A stretch of DNA of 64,000 nucleotides from the NCBI GenBank assembly GCA_024743215.1, contig JANSWZ010000001.1, forward strand, positions 992,001 through 1,056,000. The letters are read 5' to 3'. The translations under genes and the position numbers were made by a program. The DNA is from Alphaproteobacteria bacterium. Lineage in GTDB: Bacteria > Pseudomonadota > Alphaproteobacteria > Rhizobiales > GCA-2746425. Within the stretch, counting starts at the first letter, position 1; each line of letters begins with the position of its first letter. Under the pieces are notes generated by a model, which made no database searches, was not told the origin of the DNA, and saw nothing but the letters and a program-made list of their open reading frames with translations. This document shows, piece by piece, positions 22,833 through 31,765 of the stretch.

Positions 22833-25211
22833 ATGAACACTTTTGAATACCCTGTCAGAAACCTTGCCGAACATCAGAGGTTTTCCGACGAAAAACAAAG
22901 CGAGTTCATTGACTTGAATCGTTTGATTGCAATGGCCAGACGGCAGTTCTTTCTGGTTACATGCTTTGTAATCGCGTGGTTTGTATTGGGGGTGGTGATT
23001 CTGGCAACAACGCCGCCCCAATACACGGCGGTCGCAAAAGTGCTGATTGATGACCGCTTGAGTCAAATCGTTGAAGAAGCCTCCCCAGCACCTCAACGTG
23101 TCAGAAACGATGCGGCCCTGCTGAGCGAAATCGAAGTCATCCGATCTGCCAGAATTGCCGACGCAGTTGGCCAGGCTCTCAATCTGGAAGAAAATCAGGT
23201 ATTCCTGCGCCCGCCATCCTCAATGCTTGGGCAGATCATTGGCACAACTCGTGGCTTTGTCCGCGCATTGCTCCCGAGCGCATCATCATCGCGTGATGGC
23301 AGTTCCAACGCAAGTGCTGCCGAGATTGCAGTGGCAAGGAATGCCGCTCTGAAAGAATACGTCCGAACCATTCTCCAAAGCAATGTCATGGTTGAACGCG
23401 CAGGGAGAAGTTACGCGATCTCAATTGCCTTTCGCTCCCATGACAGCCAACTGGCTGCCGAGATTACAAATGCCTATGCTGAAGCGTATATAGCCGATCA
23501 ACTTGAGGCCAATTTTGACGCCACACAGCAAGCAACGGAATGGATGCAAACGCGGCTCCAGGAACTTCAGGTCAGCTCTCAGTTGGCCTCCCAGCAAGCG
23601 GAAGACTTTCGGTCTCGAAATGGCCTTTCATCCACACGCGGATTGCTGATAACCGAACAACAGCTGTCTGAACTCAACTCACAACTGGCCTTGGCCAGAG
23701 CGGAGACTGCCAGAGCCGAGGCACGGTTCCAACAGTTCAGGCAGGTGCTTGATACAGATACGCAAGGGCTTTCCAGTTTTTCTCTGATTTCTTCAGAAGA
23801 ATATGGCAATGCCGCACTGGTAGAATTGAAAACCAGACTGGATGCAATCGACCAGCGGGAACAGGAAATCCGGCTGAATTTCGGCGAGGACCACCCGCAG
23901 GCTGTGTTGCTGCAAGCTGAACAGAGAGAGATTGTCCGGCAGATTACCACTGAACTCAACAATCTTTCAGCCAGCCTCAGGAGCGAGTTTGAAATTTCGA
24001 AAGCCAGAGAAGATGCGCTAGAGGAAAGCGTATCCATGGCCACCGGTCGAAACAGTGAGGCATCGCAGGCACAAATTGCCCTTCGGGGGCTGGAGCAACG
24101 CTCAGAAGCAGTAAACAGCCTCTATCAAACGTTTTTATCCCGGTATGAAGAAGTGTCGCAGCAACAGTCTTTCCCCGTCTCTGCAGTCAGAATTATTTCT
24201 GATGCAACGGTCCCAAGATCAAAGAGCAGCCCCAGGACCATACCGGTTTTGGGAATGATGATAGTGCTTGGCGGATTGATTGGCGGTATGATTGGTATTG
24301 TCCGCGAGTATAATGAACGGTTCTTCCGCACTGGCGGCGAAGTGAGAGATGTCCTCAAGCTCAAATTTCTAGGTTATGCGCCAAAAATCGACGGCAAAAC
24401 AGCCAATCCGGCCAAAGAACGCGGCCGGAGAAATATGAAGGCGGAACTCGCGGACCTGCGTGTGGCGCCAACCAGCAGACTTGAGAAATCAAGGATGCTG
24501 GCCGCTCTTGCAAATCCGACATCAATGTTCACCGAGACACTGCGCAATGCCCGCATTGCGGCCGATGTCGTATTGCAGGCAAAACAACACAAGGTGATTG
24601 GTTTTGTGTCGATCCTGCCCGGTGAGGGTAAGTCAACAATCGCCGCGAATTTTGCGGCTCTGCTGGCTTCTCATGATTCCAGGGTTCTCATCATTGACGG
24701 AGATATTCGCAATCCTGGCCTGAGCCGGGCGATGTTGTCGGAACCGACTGATGGATTGCTGAAAGCGGTGATTGAAAACAAAACCTGGCGGGATGTCGCC
24801 AAGGTCATTGAAGGCACCAAATTGTGTTTTATAGGCAACAATTTAAGTGGACAATTTTCACATACGAGTGAATTGCTTTCCTCGGAAGGGATGCAGCAAT
24901 TTGTTGCAGAAGCCAAAGAGACCTTTGACTACATCATTCTCGATCTGCCACCGATAGGTCCAGTGGTCGATGCCAAGGCTGTGTCGCAGATAGTCGACGC
25001 ATACATCATGGTGACGGAGTGGGGAAAGACCCCTCGCCTGCTGGTTTCCTCGCAGCTGAATGCCGAGGCAGCGATTTCTGATAAGCTTTTGGGTGTGATC
25101 CTCAACAAGGTCGACCTCAAATCCCTGCCGAAATACAGCACCGACGGAACGTCTGAAAAGTTTCTCAAGGAATATAATCAGTATTACGGCACCGGAGCGC
25201 AAGCTGTTTGA
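22833..25211 (+). CDS. exoP: Polysaccharide co-polymerase and BY-kinase, ExoP/Wzc-like
   Basis: A 792-residue inner-membrane protein. TM1 (FFLVTCFVIAWFVLGVVILA, about 33-53) is followed by a Wzz-type periplasmic region with a long coiled coil (about 220-400), then TM2 near 470-490 (VLGMMIVLGGLIGGMIGIV). The cytoplasmic domain is a bacterial tyrosine kinase: Walker A LPGEGKST near 592, Walker A' VLIIDGDIRNP and Walker B DYIILDLPPI. The C-terminal tail has a small Tyr cluster (LPKYS, EYNQYYGTG). ExoP controls succinoglycan chain length and export with ExoF and ExoQ through autophosphorylation cycles. It closes the exoKLAMONP block and is convergent with a phosphatase gene 39 bases away. Confidence 0.92.
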   Translation: MNTFEYPVRNLAEHQRFSDEKQSEFIDLNRLIAMARRQFFLVTCFVIAWFVLGVVILATTPPQYTAVAKVLIDDRLSQIVEEASPAPQRVRNDAALLSEIEVIRSARIADAVGQALNLEENQVFLRPPSSMLGQIIGTTRGFVRALLPSASSSRDGSSNASAAEIAVARNAALKEYVRTILQSNVMVERAGRSYAISIAFRSHDSQLAAEITNAYAEAYIADQLEANFDATQQATEWMQTRLQELQVSSQLASQQAEDFRSRNGLSSTRGLLITEQQLSELNSQLALARAETARAEARFQQFRQVLDTDTQGLSSFSLISSEEYGNAALVELKTRLDAIDQREQEIRLNFGEDHPQAVLLQAEQREIVRQITTELNNLSASLRSEFEISKAREDALEESVSMATGRNSEASQAQIALRGLEQRSEAVNSLYQTFLSRYEEVSQQQSFPVSAVRIISDATVPRSKSSPRTIPVLGMMIVLGGLIGGMIGIVREYNERFFRTGGEVRDVLKLKFLGYAPKIDGKTANPAKERGRRNMKAELADLRVAPTSRLEKSRMLAALANPTSMFTETLRNARIAADVVLQAKQHKVIGFVSILPGEGKSTIAANFAALLASHDSRVLIIDGDIRNPGLSRAMLSEPTDGLLKAVIENKTWRDVAKVIEGTKLCFIGNNLSGQFSHTSELLSSEGMQQFVAEAKETFDYIILDLPPIGPVVDAKAVSQIVDAYIMVTEWGKTPRLLVSSQLNAEAAISDKLLGVILNKVDLKSLPKYSTDGTSEKFLKEYNQYYGTGAQAV

Positions 25212-25250
25212 GACGAGGCCTGACACCCCAATCTGCAGACTGGACCCCTA

Positions 25251-26027
25251 TTATGATGACAGGAATTTTATCCCATCCTGGTTCAGTCTCACTGCGCTCA
25301 GCACACCGCTACGATACGCACCAGTATCGATATTCAAACGATTTGTTTTCAGCTGAGGGGCCTTTACCGGCGTATGACCATGGATCACAATGTAGTCTGA
25401 TACATCCGCATTCTTGTAAAACTCATCGCGGATAGTGACGAGGTCATGATCTTTCTGATCATCTATGTCGACATTCGGGCGGATGCCAGCATGCACAAAC
25501 AGAAACCTTCTGGTCTGGATCAAAATCGGCAGATCTTTCAAAAACTGTTTGTGAGAATTTGGTACAAGTTCCCGGATCTTCTCATCGACTTGCTTGCTTT
25601 TGCTATAGAGTGTCTCCAGGCGGTCAATATCTATCCCATAGGAAAGCAGCGTTTGCGTGCCCCCTAGCCGCAACCATGATTGAAGCGGCAAACGATTTTC
25701 CAGGTAATCGAGCATTGCCAGTTCATGATTTCCGAGCAGACAAATTCGTTTGAAATTTGCCTCTGGCGGTGCCAGCAGATGCTCGATTACGTCTGCTGAT
25801 CTGGGCCCCCTATCCACGTAATCACCAAGGGTGATGATCAGGTCATCCTGCTCGCTCGATTTTTTTTCAGCATAGATTTTTTGCTCCAACGACATGAGCT
25901 GATCAAAACACCCGTGAACATCGCCGATGACATAGACGTTTTCATAGGCGAGCGTCAGATCAAGCCTCGCCCTGCTGGAGACGCGATCTCTTCGCAAAAT
26001 GCGTGACAAATCATTTAGGTGCAGCAT
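25251..26027 (-). CDS. Serine/threonine-type metallophosphatase
   Basis: A 258-residue PPP-family calcineurin-like phosphatase. All metal motifs are present: GDVHGCFDQL near residue 34, GDYVDRGPRS near 68, GNHELAML near 98, FVHAGIRP near 177 and HGHTPVKAP near 218. Close relatives include phage lambda phosphatase-like enzymes and phosphatases next to rhizobial EPS genes. It may act on a protein phosphorylated within the EPS system, but no target is visible. The frame starts at ATG 26027, and the 3' end faces exoP. Diadenosine tetraphosphatase (ApaH) is a less likely alternative because the protein lacks its typical C-terminal region. Confidence 0.85.
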   Translation of the reverse strand: MLHLNDLSRILRRDRVSSRARLDLTLAYENVYVIGDVHGCFDQLMSLEQKIYAEKKSSEQDDLIITLGDYVDRGPRSADVIEHLLAPPEANFKRICLLGNHELAMLDYLENRLPLQSWLRLGGTQTLLSYGIDIDRLETLYSKSKQVDEKIRELVPNSHKQFLKDLPILIQTRRFLFVHAGIRPNVDIDDQKDHDLVTIRDEFYKNADVSDYIVIHGHTPVKAPQLKTNRLNIDTGAYRSGVLSAVRLNQDGIKFLSS

Positions 26028-26359
26028 TTAAACCTGTTCTGGTTGAGCAGATCGGTGTCAACGTTTTGATTCCCGTCTTATCCGGGTGATCATAAATTCA
26101 TAGATCGTCACTGTCAGAAAAATAAATCGAAATGACAAAGAATTGGACTTAGCTCGACCGACTAATTTGAATGTCAGCCGCTGTTGGCCTGAGGCATGTA
26201 TTTTTGTCTTCCTGTGACACTGGCGCGCATCATTCAGGCCATTGAAATTAGCAAAACTCAACTTTCAATCGGGTCTTTCAGCGCTCACACTCAGATGTCG
26301 TCTTTGCCCGATACAGCCAGTAGAGGCCAATGACAGGCTTTCAGGCTCACATTTCGACT
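26028..26359. other. Intergenic region without a supported gene
   Basis: This 332-base stretch lies between the phosphatase start and the LprI-like gene stop. It must contain the phosphatase promoter, but I see no convincing promoter, hairpin or RNA gene. A 67-codon minus-strand frame at 26058-26261 lacks a ribosome-binding site and family resemblance. Confidence 0.4.
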
Positions 26360-26755
26360 TTAGTCAGCAAAGGTGAGCAATAGATCGGCCCGCTCTCGGC
26401 CCATCTTAATTCGGCAGGACAGATTGGCAATGCTGCCGCCTGATCCACCGGCATAGGTGGCTTCAACATATTCACACTGGGCGTCGCGCGCAGCAGACCA
26501 GCCAGCGTGAGCCTTTTCCAGGGCAGGCTCCACAACTTTACGGCCCGTAGTACTGTCTAAGCTACGTGCTGCCTCAACAGCAAAGCCCAAAGTCTGCTTT
26601 ATCGTTTCATCGACACGCTTTGCCGTATCCTTCAGGCAATTAGCAATCTGGGCCTGAGAATTGTTCTCAACCCCACATTCCGATGCTGGGTCTGCATATG
26701 AGAGTGTCGGGCAAAGTAGAGCGGCAAAAACGCAGGCGGTTGAAACTCGGAACAT
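26360..26755 (-). CDS. LprI-family periplasmic protein
   Basis: A 131-residue secreted protein. ATG 26755 follows GAGG with 7-base spacing and begins a signal peptide (MFRVSTACVFAALLCPTLSYA, cleavage near residue 21). The mature part contains the LprI/DUF1311-type pattern: WSAARDAQCEYVEATYAGG, then GSIANLSCRIKMGRERADLL, with two Cys residues likely to form a disulphide and an earlier pair (ECGVEN, IANCLKD). The family is named for a mycobacterial lysozyme inhibitor, but most bacterial members are uncharacterised. There is no obvious operon partner. Confidence 0.8.
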   Translation of the reverse strand: MFRVSTACVFAALLCPTLSYADPASECGVENNSQAQIANCLKDTAKRVDETIKQTLGFAVEAARSLDSTTGRKVVEPALEKAHAGWSAARDAQCEYVEATYAGGSGGSIANLSCRIKMGRERADLLLTFAD

Positions 26756-27200
26756 GACGTACCTCAAACACAAAAAGGTGGTGCATACGGCACCCTAAAC
26801 GGTCCTTTTATCGAAACGCTATGAACATCACGTAAAACGATCACGATACGGTCCCCTCTCGCATTCACTCCCCGCACTCATAGGCACAGATTTCATCCAG
26901 CAAAGCCAATTCATGACTGCCTCCACACTATATTGGAACAGGTAAACAGGACCGTTTGCAGCAAACACCTGCGGGGCATTCTAACTTGTATAGTGTGCCT
27001 GATTAACAGCTAACCTTGATTTTGGCGCGCAAACACCTATGTTTTGTGAGCGTTTCAAGCCATCATTGGCTATTTAAACCAACGGCTTGCCCGATTGCTT
27101 TGCTTCCCCTGATTTTGAAAGCGTTTCAACCCTTGTGTGCACAACGCATCGGAACATCGCCCGCACGCTTCAGATTTCGGGCAATTTAAAGGTTTAAGCC
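26756..27200 (+). promoter_or_regulatory. Upstream region of the cold-shock gene with a 17-bp direct repeat
   Basis: A 445-base region without a gene. Two copies of a 17-base element lie at 27042-27058 (TTTTGTGAGCGTTTCAA) and 27113-27129 (TTTTGAAAGCGTTTCAA), 71 bases apart with 15 of 17 matches. The second copy contains a perfect TTGAAA-GCG-TTTCAA inverted repeat. Cold-shock genes often have long structured 5' leaders, and both copies are on the coding strand before the gene. The promoters of both the cold-shock gene and the divergent LprI-like gene must lie here. Confidence 0.5.
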
Positions 27201-27410
27201 ATGACAGTCGGCACCGTAAAATTCTTCAATGCTTCTAAAGGCTTCGGCTTTATTGCTCACGATGATGGTGGCAAGGACGCATTTGTCCATATTTCTGCAG
27301 TCGCACATGCTGGTTTTACTGGCCTCTCCGATGGCCAGAAAGTTTCCTATGATCTGGAAAGTGGCCGCGACGGCAAGGTTTCGGCAACGAATTTGCAGTT
27401 GACCGACTAA
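27201..27410 (+). CDS. Cold-shock protein, CspA family
   Basis: A 69-residue single cold-shock domain. RNP-1 is KGFGFIAH (about residues 13-20) and RNP-2 is DAFVHISAV (about 26-34); the opening TVGTVKFFNASKG is standard. It binds single-stranded RNA and DNA and acts as an RNA chaperone in the cytosol. AAAGG lies 11 bases before the ATG. The upstream repeats may be part of a temperature-responsive leader. It is followed 41 bases later by a small basic protein gene, an arrangement common in rhizobia. Confidence 0.95.
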   Translation: MTVGTVKFFNASKGFGFIAHDDGGKDAFVHISAVAHAGFTGLSDGQKVSYDLESGRDGKVSATNLQLTD

Positions 27411-27451
27411 CACGCGAACCGAACCACGCGCTTGTGTGGCCCCACCCCGAC

Positions 27452-27688
27452 ATGAAGGACCAAAACATAGTGAGCACTTCCAGAACCCGCGCAGAAGATC
27501 GTTTGGCGGCAATTAGCAAAATCCAAAAGGAGACTCTCAATGAACGAGAGGCCAAAGCTGCGGCGATCAGTAAAAACACCGCACGTCTGAAGGCCCTGCG
27601 TCTTGCAAAGGAAGCTGAGGATCTAGCGGAAAAACCAGCAAAAAAGCCAAGCCCCCGGAAACGAGCTGCCAAGACGGTTGCTTCATAA
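27452..27688 (+). CDS. Small basic helical protein downstream of the cold-shock gene
   Basis: A 78-residue protein if started at ATG 27452 (MKDQNIVSTSRTRAED); a GTG at 27470 with AAGGA upstream is an equally good start. It is mostly helical and charged: RAEDRLAAISKIQKETLNER, then ARLKALRLAKEAEDLAEK, and a Lys/Arg/Pro-rich tail (KPAKKPSPRKRAAK) that could bind nucleic acid. I recognise no named family with confidence. Small proteins of this kind often follow csp genes in Hyphomicrobiales. Expression from the csp promoter is likely. Confidence 0.6.
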   Translation: MKDQNIVSTSRTRAEDRLAAISKIQKETLNEREAKAAAISKNTARLKALRLAKEAEDLAEKPAKKPSPRKRAAKTVAS

Positions 27689-27696
27689 CGCCGCTT

Positions 27697-27741
27697 GCTC
27701 ATTCAGGGCATGATCATCCAATGGATGCCGTCCTGAATGAG
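27697..27741 (+). terminator. Inverted repeat downstream of the cold-shock unit
   Basis: CTCATTCAGG and CCTGAATGAG form a perfect 10-bp stem around a 25-base internal region that can itself pair partly (GGCAT and ATGCC). It begins 9 bases after the small basic protein stop. No T tract follows, so strength as an intrinsic terminator is uncertain. Confidence 0.5.
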
Positions 27742-27876
27742 ACTGTAAAGATTTAGCGAAATCCCGACGCTGGACACCGATTTAGCGGCCGTTGCTCTTC
27801 GTCTCGGCTTACTTTGTAGTGCCTCGCTCTCGACTGATTTGCTGATAGGGCAACAGCAAAAACTGGTGTGCTATTG

Positions 27877-28698
27877 CTAGCAGACAGTGCGCCCGCGCGT
27901 TATGATGGTTTCCAGAACCTCATCCGGGTCGCGCTTCCACCAGTTTTCAGCCGAGAAGATTTCCACCTCATACAAGCCGTCGAAACCTTCTGATTCCGCG
28001 TAGGAACGCAGCAGTGGAATGTCGATAACGCCGTCGCCCATCATGCCACGATCGGTCAGCATATCGGTGGTTGGCATCAGCCAGTCACAAATGTGAAACG
28101 CCATGATCCGGTCGCGACCTGCCCGTTTTAACTGGGATCGCAATTCATGGTCCCACCAGACATGATAAACATCAATTGCACAGCCAATTCCATCGCCCAG
28201 CCGGTCGCAGATATCCAGCGCCTGGCGCGTTGTGTTCACGCAGCAGCGATCGGCTGCATACATTGGATGTAACGGTTCTATAGCGATTTTGACGCCAACA
28301 GTGCGGGCATATTCCAACGTCCGGGCAAGACCCTCCTCGACCAATTCATGTGCGTGCGGTAAATCGCGTGATCCCTCAGCAAGTCCCCCCACAACCATCA
28401 CAAGACAGTCCGCATTGATCGTAGCAGCTTCATCAACAGCACGGCGATTATCATCAATCACGTCCTGTGTAATGGCTCCGGAAGCGGTGAACCAACCGCC
28501 CCGACACAGGCCGCTGACGCGCAATCCAGCATCCTGAATCGCGCGCGCCGCTTTTTCCGTCCCCATTTCCTGCAGCTTGTCACGCCATGGCGCAATGCCA
28601 CCAATGCCATGGCGTGCGCAGCCTTCTATGGAGCTGGCAAGATCCCATTTTTCACGAACCGTGGCAGTATTGAGCGATAATTTATCAGGAGTGATCAT
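27877..28698 (-). CDS. Sugar phosphate isomerase/epimerase-like TIM barrel protein
   Basis: A 273-residue xylose-isomerase-like (AP endonuclease 2 family) protein. ATG 28698 (MITPDKLSLNTATVREKWDL) lies one base after the stop of the DUF993 gene; an upstream open extension overlaps that gene. Metal-site segments are IAIEPLHPMYAADR (Glu, His), CAIDVYHVWWD (Asp, His), AFHICDW (His) and YEVEIFSAENWW (Glu). The family isomerises or epimerises ketoses and related keto acids. It is the distal gene of a three-gene catabolic unit with the DUF993 protein and a Gfo/Idh/MocA dehydrogenase. The substrate is unknown. Hydroxypyruvate isomerase-like or inosose-type activities are possible alternatives. Confidence 0.75.
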   Translation of the reverse strand: MITPDKLSLNTATVREKWDLASSIEGCARHGIGGIAPWRDKLQEMGTEKAARAIQDAGLRVSGLCRGGWFTASGAITQDVIDDNRRAVDEAATINADCLVMVVGGLAEGSRDLPHAHELVEEGLARTLEYARTVGVKIAIEPLHPMYAADRCCVNTTRQALDICDRLGDGIGCAIDVYHVWWDHELRSQLKRAGRDRIMAFHICDWLMPTTDMLTDRGMMGDGVIDIPLLRSYAESEGFDGLYEVEIFSAENWWKRDPDEVLETIITRGRTVC

Positions 28699-28699
28699 G

Positions 28700-29842
28700 T
28701 TAAATCTCCACACCACGGGCAGCAAAGATCGGGCGCGCCCGAGCTGCCACCGTGTCAGGGTCCGTGAACAGGCCAGCTGCATTGGCAAGCCGTACAATGT
28801 CGGCCAGGTGCAAGGTTGACCGTGTGCTTTCCTGGCCGCCAATCATGGTAAAATGATCCTGATGACCATTCAGATAGGCCAGGAAAACCACACCGGTTTT
28901 GTAAAAGCGCGTTGGTGCCTTGAAAATGTGCCGCGACAGCGGGACCGTCGGTTCAAAGACTTTCCTGTAAGTGGCTTCGTCTCCGCTGCCCAGCGCCGAC
29001 AGCGCATTTGCCGCCGCGCCAGCAATTGGATCAAATATTCCAAGAAGGGCGTGGGAATAGCCCTGCTCATCGCCTGCAATCAGATCAGGATAGTTAAAAT
29101 CATCGCCAGTATACATTTTGACGCCATCAGGCAGGCGGCGGCGCATTGCGATTTCTTTCTCAGCAGACAAAAGCGATATTTTGATCCCGTCTACCTTATC
29201 GGCGTTACTGGCAATCACTTTGAGACAGGTGTCCATGGCGCGCATATGGTCAGGATCACCCCAATAGGCTTCCAAGCTTGGATCGAACATCTCACCCAAC
29301 CAATGCAGGATGGCCGGTTGCGCAAGCCCTGACAGAATGCGGTCATACACTCTTGCATAATCATCTGGCCCATTGGCAGCCTTCGCCAAAGCACGCGATG
29401 CCATCAGAATGACGCGGCTGCCCGTGGCTTCAACAGCCTCGCACTGCAACTCATAGGCAGCGATGACATCATCAACTGTTACATCAGGGCCAGGCTGCAG
29501 ATGATCGGTGCCTGCACCACAGGCGATCAGATGCCCACCTGACTTTGCCAGAGCAACACTGCGTTCAATCAACTCAAGGGAAGTCGGCCAATCCAGCCCC
29601 ATTCCGCGCTGGGCCGTATCCATGGCCTCAGCCACACCAAACCCCAAGGACCAAAGGTGCTCGCGAAAGGCCAGCGTCCGATCCCAATCGATGGGACAGT
29701 CCAGCCACGGATCTGCTTCAACCAATGGATCGGCAACCACATGAGCCGCAGCATAGGCAACGCGGTTCCAACCATCACTTTTTTGAGGCAAGGCACCGGC
29801 CATCAGGTCCACCGCGCCGCCAGGAAGATTGAGTGTCGGCAT
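28700..29842 (-). CDS. DUF993 family, dihydrodipicolinate-synthase-like aldolase
   Basis: A 380-residue protein of the DUF993 family, distantly related to the DapA/NAL aldolase superfamily. The conserved pieces I see are WNRVAYAAAHVVADP, GMGLDWPTSLELI, ACGAGTDHL, ILHWLGEMFDP and DGIKISLLSAEKE; the Lys of GIKIS (near residue 217) is the likely Schiff-base residue. The position between an NAD-dependent dehydrogenase and a TIM-barrel isomerase, downstream of a TTT transporter, suggests a retro-aldol step on an oxidised sugar. To my knowledge no member has a firmly published function. The gaps to its neighbours are 1 and 2 bases, so the unit is tightly co-translated. Confidence 0.8.
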   Translation of the reverse strand: MPTLNLPGGAVDLMAGALPQKSDGWNRVAYAAAHVVADPLVEADPWLDCPIDWDRTLAFREHLWSLGFGVAEAMDTAQRGMGLDWPTSLELIERSVALAKSGGHLIACGAGTDHLQPGPDVTVDDVIAAYELQCEAVEATGSRVILMASRALAKAANGPDDYARVYDRILSGLAQPAILHWLGEMFDPSLEAYWGDPDHMRAMDTCLKVIASNADKVDGIKISLLSAEKEIAMRRRLPDGVKMYTGDDFNYPDLIAGDEQGYSHALLGIFDPIAGAAANALSALGSGDEATYRKVFEPTVPLSRHIFKAPTRFYKTGVVFLAYLNGHQDHFTMIGGQESTRSTLHLADIVRLANAAGLFTDPDTVAARARPIFAARGVEI

Positions 29843-29844
29843 GT

Positions 29845-30996
29845 CTATATCTCCAGTTCAGGCAAATCGATCCAGCGGCGCTCTTCCCAACTTTGGCAAC
29901 CTGCTTCAGCAAGCTGAACACCCTTGGCACCCTCGACCAGCGTGTAATTCCACGGGCCATCTTCCACGACATGGCGCAGGAATTGTTCCCACTGCACCTT
30001 GAAGCCATTATCGAACACCTGATTGTCAGGCACTTCTTCCCAGTCTTCGAAGAAGTTCATCGTCTGAGGCTGATCCGGGTTCCAAACAGGCTTTGGTGTA
30101 TTGACGCGGTGCTGGCTCCAGCATTTGTGCAGGCCAGCCACGGCGGAGCCATGGGTTCCGTCAATCTGGAAGGTCACCAGATCATCGCGCCGCACCCGGG
30201 TACACCAACTGGAGTTGATTTGAGCGACGATGCCGCCCTCCAGCTCGAATGTGGCATAAGCAGCATCATCTGCCGTTGCCTCATAGGCCTGATCAATTTC
30301 GTCCCAGCGTTCGGGAATGTGTGTTGCGCCAAGGCAACTCACTGATTTCACGGGTGCAACAACATTGTCGAGCACATAGCGCCAATGGCACAGCATATCG
30401 GAAATGATCCCGCCACCATCGGCTGCGCGGTAGTTCCAGGACGGTCTTTGGGCAGGCATCCAGTCGCCTTCGAAGACCCAATATCCAAAATCACCTTTGA
30501 CATTCAGAATGCGTCCAAAGAAACCGCTGTCGCGCAGGCGTTTCAGCTTGGCAAGGCCCGGAAGGTCCAGCTTGTCATGAACGATCCCGTTCTTGACGCC
30601 CTTCTCCTTGGCGTATTTTGCAATCTCTACTGCCTCCTCCAGACTTTCAGAAACCGGTTTTTCGCAATAGACGTCCTTGCCTGCGTCAATGGCCTTGCGC
30701 AGCAAGGCTGGCCGCAATTTGGTTGAGGCTGCATCGAAAAACAGAGTGTCATCCGGATTGGCCAGCGCGGCGTCCAGATCATCAGTCCAGCGCTCGACGC
30801 CATGGCGCTTTGCCAATGCTTCAACCTTTTCAGCATTGCGCCCCACGATAATGATGTCAGGGACCAGAAAAGAGCCATCTTTCAGGGCAACGCCGCCCTG
30901 CTCCTTGATCGCAAGAACAGAGCGGATCAAATGCTGGTTCATACCCATGCGGCCGGTAACGCCGTGCATGATGATACCTATTCGTGTTTGTCGCAT
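29845..30996 (-). CDS. Gfo/Idh/MocA family oxidoreductase
   Basis: A 383-residue NAD(P)-dependent dehydrogenase. The N-terminal Rossmann part reads RIGIIMHGVTGRMGMNQHLIRSV, a variant of the usual GxGxxG loop, and is followed by the diagnostic DVYCEKPVSESLEEAVEIA (EKP motif, Lys near residue 114). The C-terminal domain includes GDFGYWVFEGDW and MLCHWRYVLDNV. The family oxidises sugar hydroxyls or lactols. Together with the DUF993 and isomerase genes it forms a catabolic module that follows TctCBA and the TetR gene on the same strand. Spacing to the TetR stop is 106 bases, so an internal promoter is possible. Confidence 0.85.
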   Translation of the reverse strand: MRQTRIGIIMHGVTGRMGMNQHLIRSVLAIKEQGGVALKDGSFLVPDIIIVGRNAEKVEALAKRHGVERWTDDLDAALANPDDTLFFDAASTKLRPALLRKAIDAGKDVYCEKPVSESLEEAVEIAKYAKEKGVKNGIVHDKLDLPGLAKLKRLRDSGFFGRILNVKGDFGYWVFEGDWMPAQRPSWNYRAADGGGIISDMLCHWRYVLDNVVAPVKSVSCLGATHIPERWDEIDQAYEATADDAAYATFELEGGIVAQINSSWCTRVRRDDLVTFQIDGTHGSAVAGLHKCWSQHRVNTPKPVWNPDQPQTMNFFEDWEEVPDNQVFDNGFKVQWEQFLRHVVEDGPWNYTLVEGAKGVQLAEAGCQSWEERRWIDLPELEI

Positions 30997-31102
30997 GGTG
31001 GTGATCCCTTTCAGAAGTGCTTTTGATCAGTTGTTTATCTGTGTCAGCGTTGACGTGAGTAGCTGGCACTTGGGTCTTAAAATGTGTGGAACAGAGCCGA
31101 TT

Positions 31103-31765
31103 TCACGGCTCGCCCGCCTTCTCAGATTTGAGATATTGCACAACCATGTCGGAGATCATCTCGGACCTTTGCGCCAACCATGGAGCATCAATCGGGACTT
31201 TGAAAACCGAGCGCAGAGTGTGTTGGTTCGACACTGGAAAATAGCAAAGTGAGGCGATTGTGATGTACAGTTCTACCGGGTCAATATCGTCGCGAAACAG
31301 CCCGGTGCTTGCGCCTCTTTGAAGCAATTTTCCAATCCCATCGATCAATGGGGATTGAATTGCATCGGCATCACCAATCTGGCGGATCGCATCGCCGCCC
31401 AAAAGGTTCTCTGTGTTCAACATGGAAATGAACCATGGCTTTGACACAAAGTGGTTCATCGTGAAGCTCACCAGTTCACGTATGCCTGCTTCAGGATCAA
31501 GATCACCCAGTTGAAGGTTCAATTCACCGCGTCGGATTTGTACGTAGCTCTCTCGCAGAGCCGCCTTGTACAGCTCTTCCTTGTCGCCGAAATAGGTGTA
31601 GATCATCGGCTTGGAAACATCGGCAGCCTCTGCGATCGAATCCATGCGAGCGCCTGCATGGCCATACCGCGAAAATTCATGGAGCGCGGCTTCCAGAATG
31701 CGGCGCTTGGAAGCAGCGGCATCTCTCTTCGGGCCTTTTTTGACGGCTTTCAGACTGGCGCTCAC
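31103..31765 (-). CDS. TetR family transcriptional regulator
   Basis: A 220-residue TetR regulator. The N-terminal HTH reads KRRILEAALHEFSRYGHAGARMDSIAEAADVSKPMIYTYFGDKEELY (residues about 20-66). The C-terminal domain has a TetR_C-like helix set with FVSKPWFISMLNTENL. The start is a GTG at 31765 overlapping the TctA stop by 4 bases (GTGA), so it is cotranslated with the TTT transporter. It probably represses the transporter-catabolic block, with the inverted repeat at 34911-34924 as a candidate target. The effector would be the transported acid or its coenzyme A derivative. Confidence 0.87.
   Translation of the reverse strand: MSASLKAVKKGPKRDAAASKRRILEAALHEFSRYGHAGARMDSIAEAADVSKPMIYTYFGDKEELYKAALRESYVQIRRGELNLQLGDLDPEAGIRELVSFTMNHFVSKPWFISMLNTENLLGGDAIRQIGDADAIQSPLIDGIGKLLQRGASTGLFRDDIDPVELYITIASLCYFPVSNQHTLRSVFKVPIDAPWLAQRSEMISDMVVQYLKSEKAGEP

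Noticed and set aside
26058-26261. Small minus-strand frame upstream of the phosphatase
   Set aside because: No good start or ribosome-binding site and no domain; probably chance.
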